Shown in pieces: positions 1-10,300 of a DNA stretch of 64,000 nt. The notes under the pieces are model-generated. The model was not told where the DNA came from, did no database searches, and saw nothing but the letters and a program-made list of their open reading frames with translations. Source of the stretch: Ditylenchus dipsaci. Taxonomy: Eukaryota; Nematoda; Chromadorea; Rhabditida; Anguinidae. Within the stretch, counting starts at the first letter, position 1; each line of letters opens with the position of its first letter. The stretch spans positions 806,001-870,000 of the forward strand of contig SADC01001285.1 of assembly GCA_004194705.1 (NCBI GenBank), written 5' to 3'. A program made the position numbers and the translations under genes.

Positions 1-33
1 GAAGAGGGGGCGTTTAATAGAGAAAATACGGTA
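1..33. repeat. right end of a CCGTATT-family element
   Basis: TTTAATAGAGAAAATACGG followed by TA matches the ends of the elements at 44415-44570 and 58505-58765. The left part lies outside the window. Confidence 0.5.
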
Positions 34-700
34 TCCAATTTTAAGTGACCATATCTCAGAAACCTAATTTTAGAAATCATTGCATAATATGTCAAACCGC
101 TTCTCGAACGTAGGCTTTAAAATTTTTTTTTCAAGAAATATTGCTTCAAAAAAATATAGCAAAAATTAAACATGGAATTTCTCGCGTCACCTGTACATTT
201 TACAAAGATCACCTTGTTCTTATTTAATACTTTATTATCTGCTACCAAACTATTTTGCTTGGCTATTTTATGAAAACATCTATTCATTAGATTCGAAAAC
301 TTTAGATTTTACTTTACATATAAAGTTTTGAAATTATAGTCATTACAAAAGTTAGTGGCTGTAAAAGAAAATTAACAACGTTTCACAACTGCCAATAACA
401 AGAGTAAAATTCAGGTTGTAATGCAGATCAGTTCGAATGTGCCTGTGGTGACTCTCCCAGATGTGTTCATTTCAATGCAACAAGGTGGTTTATCAGGTCT
501 TTCAGAGAAACAAAACAAGCAATGTTCAATTAGTAAGCGCCAAAAATATGAAAAAAATTAAGAATAAAAGGCTTTGGCGCTGAGAATTCCATCTACGAAC
601 TGATCTCTAAGTTTGTCTAAATAAGATTAACGTATATTCTCCCACCTTTTATTGATCCTCCATTCCTAATTTTTTGACTAGGATTTCAAAAGTTAAGGGC

Positions 701-898
701 ACTCATACGCAAAGTTGACCCCAAAAAATTTTATGCTCAAAAATGATTTAAATGATTTTATTTACTCTTCAAATACATCATAATGTTTGATAAAATGTTT
801 GACAAAATGTTTGACAAAATGTTTGATGGATATTAGCTAATAATATTTTGGCGGTTTTTTAAAAAAAAATTTTTTTGGGGTCAACTTTGCGTATGAGT
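701..898. repeat. palindromic MITE with internal 12-bp tandem repeat
   Basis: ACTCATACGCAAAGTTGACC at 701 is matched in reverse complement ending at 898. The centre holds four copies of AATGTTTGACAA (782-829). Confidence 0.7.
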
Positions 899-1663
899 TC
901 CAAGTTAAGGCTATTTTAATCTAAAATTGGCTGGAAACAGCAATTCCGAAATCAGTCACCAAATTCGTGATCAGCGTACGCGATTTTCTAACAAAACTAC
1001 TCTTAAACGCTAAAATTGAATGTCATATTTTGAATTCTGTTCGAGACGATAATTATTTACTGACAACGTATTGCCTTCTTGGAATATTTATTGTCTCGAA
1101 CGGAATTTGAAATATGACAGCCAATTTTAGAGTTTAAAGGCGCATTCACAATGAGGAGGATGTTTGCGGATGCTAAACAGACTACTCACTAAGAATCTGC
1201 GAAACAGAATTCTCGCTTTTTTACTTTTTCTCATAATTATTTAGTTGGTGTGTTTTTTTATTTTCCAGTTGCTCATGTAGCTTCTCACATCATATAGTTG
1301 AGGTTTAGGCTACCAAATGAGCTATTGATTGAAAAACTCAGATAAAATTTTAAGAATCCGCCAAGAATCTTAACTCGAATTTGAGTGCGGATGCTTGGGC
1401 GCATTCTTTTTTAAACTCAATTTTTTAAACAACATCTACTTTATTAATAACTCATCTGGTAGCCCTGAATTTAGCTAGAAGATGGCACCAACAGAATAAT
1501 TTTGAAAAAAAAATTATGGCCATTTCCGTGTGACTAATCTGATTTAGCATCCGCAACAGCCTCCTCATTGTGTTTTCGCCTCAAAGGACCATAGCCGTCG
1601 CCGACAACGAGAATTTCAAATGTTTGAATTCGCGCGGGACAGTTCTCTTTCGTCTTTCATTAA

Positions 1664-1963
1664 AGGGCATGCTCGCCGCCGATGGGAATATTTCGAAAGG
1701 CGGGTACCAGGTCAATTCAAAAAAGAATTATTTAAAATAAATTTTATTTGAGTACCTTTCGCAGAATAAGTAATCAAAAACACTTCTATTGTTCAATATC
1801 ATCGGTGGCCTAGTGGTAAAGCGGCGGAGGACTGTGAAAGTCGGTCATCTGTTGGATTCCACTGGAAGTATATTTTTCCTAGACTTTTCTAAAATCGTGT
1901 CAAATTAATTCTCGTTTGAATTTCGCTGGTACCCATATTCTCATCGGCAACGAGCATGCCCCT
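1664..1963. mobile_element. TTAA-flanked palindromic MITE, nested, carrying a tRNA-like segment
   Basis: TTAA duplications at 1660-1663 and 1964-1967 flank arms AGGGCATGCTCGCCGCCGAT and its complement. Its removal, with one TTAA, rejoins the arms of the outer palindrome (CTTTCGTCT and AGACGAAA). Confidence 0.8.
1804..1871 (+). repeat. tRNA-like (SINE-like) segment
   Basis: TGGCCTAGTGGTAAAGCGG fits an internal Pol III A box. GTTGGATTCCACTGG is a decayed B box. It does not fold into a proper acceptor stem, so it is not called a tRNA gene. Confidence 0.4.
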
Positions 1964-2917
1964 TTAAGTCATTCTAAGCAAGTCAAAAGAGTACATTGCG
2001 AGACGAAACAGAACTGTCCCGCGCGAATTCAAACATTTGAAATTCTCGTTGTCGGCGACGGCTATGGTCCTTTAAGAGTAATTTTTAAAAGAAAATCGAG
2101 TACGCTGATCACGAATTTGGTGTCAGAATTTGGAATTGCTGTTTCTAGTAAATTAATTTCAATGAGTGGAAAGTCACCACGGGAGGAACCAATACCAAAA
2201 AACGCAAAATACTTTTTGCGATTTTCTTCGATTCTTCTTCGCTACTCTTCTTCAAAAAACATCAATTTATCAACAAAATATTATTACTAAAAAAGTTTGA
2301 TTTTAAAATTTTTACCAAAAACAGTCATACGAGCGTTCCTAGATTATCAACATACAGTCGAGTCTCCTATTAACATACGCCCCAAAAGTTCGTTGCCGCC
2401 TTGGGTCTGACACTTTTTTAACCCAATTTTTTTAAATTTTGCTAGTTCTGTTTTGACAGTCTGGTCCCAAATATTGCAAGGATTCCGATTTCGCCGATCG
2501 TTTTTGCAAAAGTCAGTGACTTTGACATTTAAAAGGCAAAAACGATCGGCGAAATCGGAATCTTTATATAGTATTTGGACTGAGTGTGTACGGATTTTAA
2601 ATTCCCGCCAAATACTTTTAGCCCATTTTTGGCTATTTTTGATTTTTTATGAGGTTTTGGCTGAGAAAAACTTTTGTGTGTACACGATCACTATTGTTCG
2701 CCAGCTCCTCGCGCGTCGAATAAAAAAAAGAACGGCGAAAAAAGAGCCGTTATTTAGGGGATCTCGGCATTTTTATCCAGGTACTCAGAAAGAGTAGGCT
2801 GATTCAAGTTGTCATTTAAATCTTTTGTTGTCTGCAAAGGAATTCAAAATTTTGGCGCTTTTGTTCGTAGTTTTTTTAATATAGTCATTTGGTGGTTGTA
2901 CATGGGGTAAGTTTTTC

Positions 2918-5275
2918 GGCGCAGAATCGCCGTTAATTATGGTTTGCTGTTTTTTCGGGCGTATCTGCGCCAGCTCATATAATTATTCAGTTGATTAGGT
3001 CTAATGTTTTTGTCTTCATTCATTGTTACTTACTTTTGTTGTTTTTTACGTTCAATTTCAGTTTCTCGATTCCTAACTAAGATGACAGTGGCAGCAAGGT
3101 GGTGCAAGCGATCCAAACGCTCAGAAGTAAGTCATCATTTGATGGTGGGCGTGAAAATGTTTGATATTTTAGGAATTCTAATGATCGTTTGGCTATGCAT
3201 GGCAATCAAGGCGAGGTTGTTCAATGCAAGTGCTATGGAGGACTATCAAACCGGAAGTGGTGTCAAGTCAATCAGTCTGGAATTGCTTGAGGCGCAGATT
3301 CGCCTGTTGGATGTTGTGTGCTACATGTAAGTGGTCTCAGCGATACATTGTAAGTTATTTATGGCTTTAGGTTGTCTTTGCAGTGGCTGTATTCTTCAAT
3401 TTAAGTGCAAATGCTCAAGTGTGAGTCGTCTCTCTAATGGTCGTCGTCAAATCAGTTCCGATCTTCAGGTGTCAAGTCAATGAGTCTGGAATTGCTTGAG
3501 GCGCAGATTCGCCCTGTTGGATGTTGTGGTGCTACATGTCAGTGATCTCAGCGATACGTTGTAAGTTATTTATGGCTTCAGGTTGACTTTGCAGTGGCTT
3601 AATACTCCCATTTAAGTGCAAATGCTCAAGTGTGAGTCGTCTCTCTAATGGTCGTCGTCAAATCAGTTCCGATCTTCAGGTGTCAAGTCAATGAGTCTGG
3701 AATTGCTTGAGGCGCAGATTCGCCCTGTTGGATGTTGTGGTGCTACATGTAAGTGGTCTCAGCGATACATTGTAAGTTATTTATGGCTTCAGGTTGTCTT
3801 TGCAGTGGCTTAATACTCCCATTTAAGTGCAAATGCCCAAGTGTGAGTCGCCTCTCTGATGGTCGTCGTCAAGTCAGTTTCAATCTCCAGGGAATTGCGA
3901 TGATTGTGCCTCTGTTCAGCAAGTTCAAGACAGTGGAAGAGCTCTGCCGTACTTTCAATTCAAAGGTGGTGAAAAATGCAAAGTCAATGTTGCCAGTAGT
4001 CTCAATTTTTGTTCAATTGTTTGTGTATTACTTCTGTGGTTGTTTTTATTCCCTGTTTGTATGACTAATAGGTAGTTGGTGATTGTGGTTGGTAGATGTG
4101 GCGCAGATTCGCCAAGATTTTAAACTAATAAATTCTTTATGCATGGTGAGTACTTGGTGCTCATTATTTGTCTTCATTTTTGTTTTTCAGGTGCATGTGG
4201 TCAAGTCTGCGCGTCAAGTCATTTAACCTGGAACGATTCCTAATCAAGATGTCAATTGCAGCAAGGTGGCACAGTCAATTCAAACGCTCAAAGGTCAGTT
4301 GTTATTATTGATAAAAGAAGTCAATCATGTTATGATTTTTTCAGAAATCCTGTCGATGTTGTGGCTATGCGAGGCAATCAAGACGAAGCTGTTACAAATC
4401 GAGTTCAATTTAGGTCTGGAATTACTCATGGCGCAGATTCGCCGCAGTATATTGTAGTGGCACATGAAAAGTGGGTTCGAACTGGAGGTGGTGTAAAATC
4501 AATGAGTCTAAAATTGTTTGAGGCGCAGATTCGCCCGTTGGATGTTGTGGTGCTACATATAAGTTGGCCCTGCGGTACGTTGTAAGTTGATTATGGTTCA
4601 TTATTATCCTCCTGTTGGCTATGTTCTTTCAATCAGGTGCGCAAGCTCACGTGTGAGTCGTCTTTCTGATGGTAGTGGTCAAATAAATTTCTTTGCTTCA
4701 GGGAATCGCCATGATCGTGCCTGGAAGTTTAAAACAGGAGAGGGGCTCTTGGTACTTGCAAGACGAAGGTGGTAAAGAATGCAAATTCAATGTTGGCAGT
4801 AGTCTCAATTTTTGTTCCAATCTTTGTGTGGTTGTATTCAATGGACCTCTTTGTATGCCTATCAGGTATTTGGTGATTGTGGTTCAGTAGATTCGGCGCA
4901 GATTCGCCAAAATAGTTAACTCATAAATTTTTTTTCATGCATGGTGAGTACTTGGTGGTTAATTTTTTTTGGATTCATTTTTTTGTTGTTCAGGTGTATG
5001 TGGTCAAGTCTATGCGTCAATTCAATCAATGTGAAACGATTCCAATCAATATTTTGATTGCAGCAAGTTGACACAGCAAGTTGACACATTCAAACACTTA
5101 AAAGTGAGTCATTACTTTAACGATGGTCGTAAATTTTTTTATGATCTTTTAGAAATCATGATGATGGCTTGGCTATGCATGGCATTCAAGAAGAAGAAGC
5201 TGAAAAGTCATGTGTGAATATGTATAATAATATCGCGAATTGTGTATAAAAGAAATACTTCGGCGCAGATTCGCC
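2918..5275. repeat. nine copies of near-palindrome GGCGCAGATTCGCC
   Basis: Copies start at about 2918 (with A for T in the middle), 3291, 3500, 3711, 4100, 4430, 4522, 4895 and 5262, all on the plus strand. The GGCG and CGCC arms pair around CAGATT. The flanks of the later copies have diverged while the 14-mer has not. Confidence 0.8.
3260..3900 (+). repeat. direct tandem repeat, about 210-bp unit, three copies
   Basis: The unit runs from GTGTCAAGTCAATGAGTCTG through the 14-mer to CTCAAGTGTGAGTCGTCTCT. Copies of the 14-mer start at 3291, 3500 and 3711. A more diverged copy lies near 4490-4680. Each unit contains GTAAGT-like and TTTGCAG-like words, but no open frame is conserved. Confidence 0.8.
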
Positions 5276-5778
5276 GTTATAAAAGTTGTGTGCAGTTGTT
5301 GTGTCAGTGAGATCGTACATTTGATTCGATTATGTGTATCATTTGTGGCGTTGTTTATTGTCATTCTGCTGTCACACATTCCAATCTGCGGAGATGAATT
5401 TTGTCAAGTTTCAGTTTTGTGTGAATGCAAGTGCAAAAAATACGATCGCGAGGTGGAAATAACTTGGAGCAAAAACCCATGTTAACCCATGAAATCGCCA
5501 TCTTTTTGATTTGAGGGATTAATCACACTATATTAGTTTTTTTTTCGTTTTTTTTTGTGTTGGCCATTCACTAAAAGAAGTTAGTGCGTGAAAATTCAAT
5601 TTTGAAAAATTTTAAAAAGGCGCCAGAGGCGCCAGTAAAGCTAGTCCTTGCAATATTTGGGACCAGACTGTCAAACAGAACTAGCAAAATTTAAAAAAAA
5701 TTGGGTTAAAAAAAAGTGTCGGACCCAAGGCGGGAACGAACTTTTGGGGTGTATGTTAATAGGAGACTCGACTGTAAG

Positions 5779-6243
5779 TTATTAACGGCAATACTTTTTT
5801 TTGTCCCAGATTCACTTTTTTTTGACCCAGATTCACTTATTTCTGTCCCAGATTTTTGTTTTGGCTAATTAGTTTAAAAAATTTTAACTTTTTTAAAAAA
5901 TTTTAACACCATCTTGTAGCCCGGCGACTCTAGTTTCTAACAAGGTATCATTTATTGCATCATCTCTGAAAAATTTAACACAAAAAGGTAAAAGTATGAA
6001 CCAAATCATAACAACGATTTGGTTCATACTTTTACCTTTTGTGTTAAATTTTTCAGAGATGATGCAATAAATGATACCTTGTTAGAAACTAGAGTCGCAG
6101 GGCTACAAGATGGTGTTAAAATTTTTTATAAAAGTTAAATATTTTTAATCTAATTAGCCAAAACAAAATCTGGGACAGAAATAAGTGAATCTGGGTCAAA
6201 AAAAAGTGAATCTGGGACAAAAAAAAGTTTTACCCGTTATTAA
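5779..6243. repeat. long near-perfect palindromic MITE (TTGTAGCCC family)
   Basis: TTATTAACGG at 5779 pairs with CCGTTATTAA ending near 6243. Arms contain AGATTCACTT repeats and GACTCTAGTTTCTAACAAGG around a centre near 6010. Related palindromes lie at about 13272-13842 and in part at 23418-23600. Confidence 0.8.
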
Positions 6244-6459
6244 CATAAGTTCCTAGAACTTATGTTAATACCCAACATAAAATATTCTCAGAAGTCGCAG
6301 AGCTCGATGTTCTTAGATGCCTATTTGGCTAAAGATTAAGTAAAAAGACTTGCAGTTCATTCAAAATACAACGAAACTTTTGATGTAACAAACATTTTCT
6401 CCACCCTCCCACATATACAGATTCGACTGTAATAAGCATTCCCTTTACATGAGAAGAGG

Positions 6460-6640
6460 CCACTTTTTTGCCTTGGTCTCCCTGTTGTATTTTTTTCGTT
6501 TTTGTGGAATTTTTATTACAAAAATGTTCAACAACAAGTCTAGATAAATTTTCACAATCGGAAAAGCGAGCTCTTCCTGATAGCTCCAGCCCCTAGCCCT
6601 ACAACTATGACAGAAAAATAAAAGGTGGACCAAGGTAAAA
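6460..6640. repeat. inverted repeat with CCTTGGTCYCCC ends
   Basis: GCCTTGGTCTCCCTGTTG near 6470 faces GGTGGACCAAGG near 6632. Same family as 9734-9944, 30658-30777, 47285-47675 and 50945-51112. Confidence 0.5.
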
Positions 6641-6717
6641 CCCAAAAAAACATGGAGACCAATGCAAAAAGCAGCATCCTGTCCTATTGACCCAGCATTC
6701 ACCTATATCTATTCAAG

Positions 6718-7375
6718 CGATGGAGTTGCCAACTGCCAGGATGCTTCAGATGAAGTGGGTGACACAGGAGTGTGTCCAGATGCCACTCCTTCTAGAAACA
6801 ATCAACACCAACTGCAATCTTCGCAAGTCCGACCCTGCAATCCTTCAATTAACCCCAGGTTTTGTGGACCGCAGGATTAGGCCAAGTGTGTGTGGTCAGT
6901 GTTGTAGCTAGCTTTCTACAATCTCAACTTAGTTATTACATTTTTAGGAAGTCAAAGGCACACCAAATGCATCTGTAGACTCAACTTCTTTCGTCCAGCC
7001 GGTTCTTCTAGATGTATCCCAGTAGAAAGTCTACCCTACTTTGTCAACTCAGATATCAACCAGCAAACACCAGTGGCCTCAGCCAACTGCAGTGAACTAT
7101 ATGAAGAATTGCATCGTCTGTACCCCAACCTGTTTGTGTTGGGAGGCAATAGTGTGCAGGGTGTGAATGCCAACAATGTGAGCACCCTGGAGCCTGCCAA
7201 ATGGGGCGAGAATATGCAAAAAGATGCAACCCAGATTCCAAGCAACCAATTAACCTGTGGAGTATTGACAACCAACCCAACAATGTGCTTAAGAGGCTTG
7301 ACGGTGATATGTTTTCAAAGGAGGATCATGAGACAGATAATAAGTGCGACCCTAATAAACAAAATCCTTGCAAAG
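6718..7375 (+). CDS. mua-3: mua-3 exons: LDLa end and cysteine-rich N-terminal region
   Basis: Exons 6718..6894 and 6948..7375. The first contains DGVANCQDASDE, the calcium-binding end of an LDL-receptor class A module; its first cysteines must lie in an exon upstream that I could not place. It continues with CNPSINPRFCGPQ, then the frame slips near 6870 to RPSVCG and joins KCICRLNFFRPAGSSRC in the second exon. A further one-base slip near 7205, at a run of four G, separates NVSTLEPAKWG from REYAKRCNPDSKQP. The second exon ends in CDPNKQNPCK before a weak GTCAAT donor. Start of the first exon is a guess: AG at 6716-6717 gives a phase-2 junction. Confidence 0.6.
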
Positions 7376-10300
7376 GTCAATTTTTTGAACTTAAAATATT
7401 GGGCACTACCTAAGTTGAATGTTACCTCCATTCTGAGTTGTACTAAAATCGGAGGTGGTAATAAAGATTGTGCAGTATTGAAAATTGGATTAGCAACGTC
7501 AATATCAAGAAAGAACAATCAAAAAAAGTTGATTATTTTTTATCTCGCACCTCCGTTTTAGGGCATTTTTGAAGTAATTTCGAAAATCTGATGTTGACAT
7601 TGGTAGACCGGTCTTTAATTTTGCGCAAGTTTGTTTGACATCGCAACACAGGGTTGTCAACAAAATGCAAAATGACTTTTTGAAAATACCAAATTTAAGT
7701 TGCCTAAACTGTGTTGAGACTATCTCCTTAAAGGGCGTACCAGCGCGTTACACTGCAATTAAGGCAGGGACCAGCAATTTATTTCTCTTATGACTGTCTT
7801 CTATAAGCGTTCTACCTGATCGGACGAAAGCTTTCTGCCTACTTTTTAAAAGTAGGATAAGGTCATAAATATCAGAATTGACATGAGACGAGTGAAAACA
7901 ATGACGAATTTCGCACAATCTTGCTGGCCCTCGCCTTAATTTCCGGTGTAACGCGATAGTATGCCCATTTAACAGCTTTTGATTCCACCCCCATCCCTTG
8001 AAATCACCCTTTTGTGAAAAATGTACAGGGTGTTTGACAAAACTTCCCAATCTTTAAAAATCTATTTGAATCAATTTTCAAAAGCAATTTTTGAATGTTA
8101 GTCATATTTTATCCACTCCTCCAAAATGTTTTTCATAGGAAAGGACATTTATAGACTGTTAAAGACCTAATATGACCTAATATGCGCAGATTTCCGAAAA
8201 TTTCGGAATCAGCCGGGCAAGGTGTTACGTACATCTATTATTCAAAAAAGGGGAGTTTTTTTGAAACACCCTGTAGTGGCGGGTTTCAGTTTTACAATGC
8301 TTTAAAATTTATTCGAAATCAAAACAATTATTTAAGGATTAAAAAGCTTTAAAGGCGCGTGTCCGTGCGTTCAAAATTAGTGCCCGCCAATTCTAATTTT
8401 TTTCCTGATCACTGGATTTATATACGAATTTTTTAATTACCGGGCACAGATTCTGAACGCACGGGCATGCTTTTTAAAGGAGCATGATCGTGCCGATGGG
8501 GAGAAAAGGCGCGAACCAGCAATTCTTTTCTTTCTCGATAAATTTTTACATTCGTTCTCGTCTAGATTTTTTAAGTTTTCTGTCTAGTTTTTAAAAGCAG
8601 TATAAGGTCATCTATACCAGATTCGACGCAGAACGAGTAAAAAATAGGACGATTCGAAAAAATTCGAAAAAAACTGCTGGTTCGCGCCTTAACGCACGGG
8701 CATGCCCCTTTAAATGAAGTTACTGTTCAATATTCAAACTTGCTTCATTTAAAGCAGTTCACAATAAGTGCGGATCTTAGCATTTTTATCTAAAAAATTT
8801 TAATCACATATGTTTATTAAAGGACCATACTTGTTGATGCAAATAAGAATTTGACAAATTCAAATGCGCGCAGGACACTTCTCTTTCGTCTCTCACTGTA
8901 CTCTTTTGAGTCACTCGAAATAACTCAAAAGAGTACATGGAGAGACGAAAGAGAACTGTCCCGCGCGCATTTAAATTTGTCAAATTCTCATTTGCATCAA
9001 CAAGTATGCTCCTTTAATAGCTCATTCAAAAGTTTTGAATCTTAGCTAGAAGATAGTACCAACAGAAAAAAAATTCCATGGAGGGAAAAAATGTTAACAG
9101 CCTTTCTCGCATTAAATGAACGCTTAGGTCGACACTAATTGTGCCTTTAAATGCCCGTGCGCAAAGCGGAAAATAGAGTAAAGACCAGCAGTATATTTCC
9201 CTTTGAAAATTTTTTATATGCATTTCGTCGAGTTTTTTTTTTTAAGTTTTCTGCAATTTTCAAAAGTAGTACAGTCGAACCTCCCAATAACGATCACCCT
9301 AGGACCGGCCTCAGGTGATCGTTATTGGGAGGTGATCGTTAATGGGAGTGGTCGTTATTCGAGATTTCAGTTAATATAGACCAACCAAAAGTTTTTTGGT
9401 GGTCGTTAATGGGGGTGATCGTTATTGGGAGGTTCGACTGTATAAGGTATTTAAAAAAATGCATAAAGTCAAAATATGATTGACCATAATTGACATTTTT
9501 TGTTGTAGGAAAAGGGCAAATATGTGCTCGCACACTATTCCACAATTCAACCTCCCCTACCTCAACTGATAATAGTAGCACGCAAGTAGCTAGTGGATAT
9601 GTGTGGGTAAGTAGGCGATTTCATTTACTTTTTTAATAGCCACTTTTTTTTAGTTCCTGTGAACGAGTGTTTGGACAAGAAGTTGAATGATTGTGATCGG
9701 AACGCAAGGTATTTAAAACTTTTCGAAATTATTGGCTCTAGTGGAGAATCAGTTCCCATTTCTCGCTTTGGTTCACCCCTGTTGTTTTTTTTATTAAAAA
9801 ATGCCTTGGTCCCCCTGCTGTTTTGAAGGTGGTCATGGTTAAGGTGGTCATGTTAAATATAATCACGGAAATCACATTATTAACATAACTATAATAGATA
9901 GGGGGACCAAGGCAAAAATAGGAACAGATTCTCCACTAGAACCATAGATCGGTGATCGGAAAACAAGGTATTCGAAACTTTTCGAAATTATTTCATGTTT
10001 TTACTCCATGGAATATTTAAAAAGAAGGTATACAATTTTTTGTGTTTTTTAGATGCATGGACAATGACTTGTCGTATGAATGCCTGTGCCCAGAAGGTTT
10101 TATTGACACCAGTGTCACACCAGCTAAATGGCCTGGCAGAAGCTGTCGCAAATGTTAGTTACTATTTTATTTTCGAAAAATTTCATTTTTGATATTTACC
10201 TATATCTTATTTACTTTTACAATTAATTCTGTTTTTTGTTTAAAATTCTTTTGTTAACTTAAACTATTTTGGTTTTGTCCCAGCCTGACTCAAAATTTCA

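Larger units (their letters stand above)
931..2148. repeat. nested complex of at least five palindromic MITEs
   Basis: The outermost arms are 931-990 and 2092-2148 (CTGGAAACAGCAATTCC against its complement). Within them lie palindromes at about 1006-1139 (arms with ATTCTGTTCGAGACGATAA), about 1138-1583 (arms AATGAGGAGGATG) and about 1584-2076 (arms GACCATAGCCGTCGCCGAC). The last is itself split by 1664-1963. Confidence 0.7.
2355..5774. mobile_element. 3.4-kb TA-flanked non-autonomous element with CAGTCGA ends (pogo/Tigger-like)
   Basis: Ends CAGTCGAGTCTCCTATTAAC (2355) and its complement (to 5774) are flanked by TA on both sides (2353-2354 and 5775-5776). Terminal inverted repeats extend about 140 bp. 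The left arm is followed by an inner palindrome (about 2485-2570). The roughly 3 kb interior has no transposase reading frame; it holds direct repeats and nine copies of a 14-mer. Short relatives with the same ends lie at 9272, 30781, 32691, 38017 and 39815. Confidence 0.75.

Noticed and set aside
3300..3830. GTAAGT and TTTGCAG words in each 210-bp repeat suggesting real exons
   Set aside because: No open frame is kept between the supposed exons, and the words recur simply because the unit is duplicated.
2453..4585. Open frames of about 100-115 codons inside the 3.4-kb element
   Set aside because: They run across direct repeats, have no recognisable motif, and the frame is not conserved between repeat copies.
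7748..8050. 100-codon minus-strand frame
   Set aside because: It lies across the arms of a TTAA palindrome and has no protein signature.
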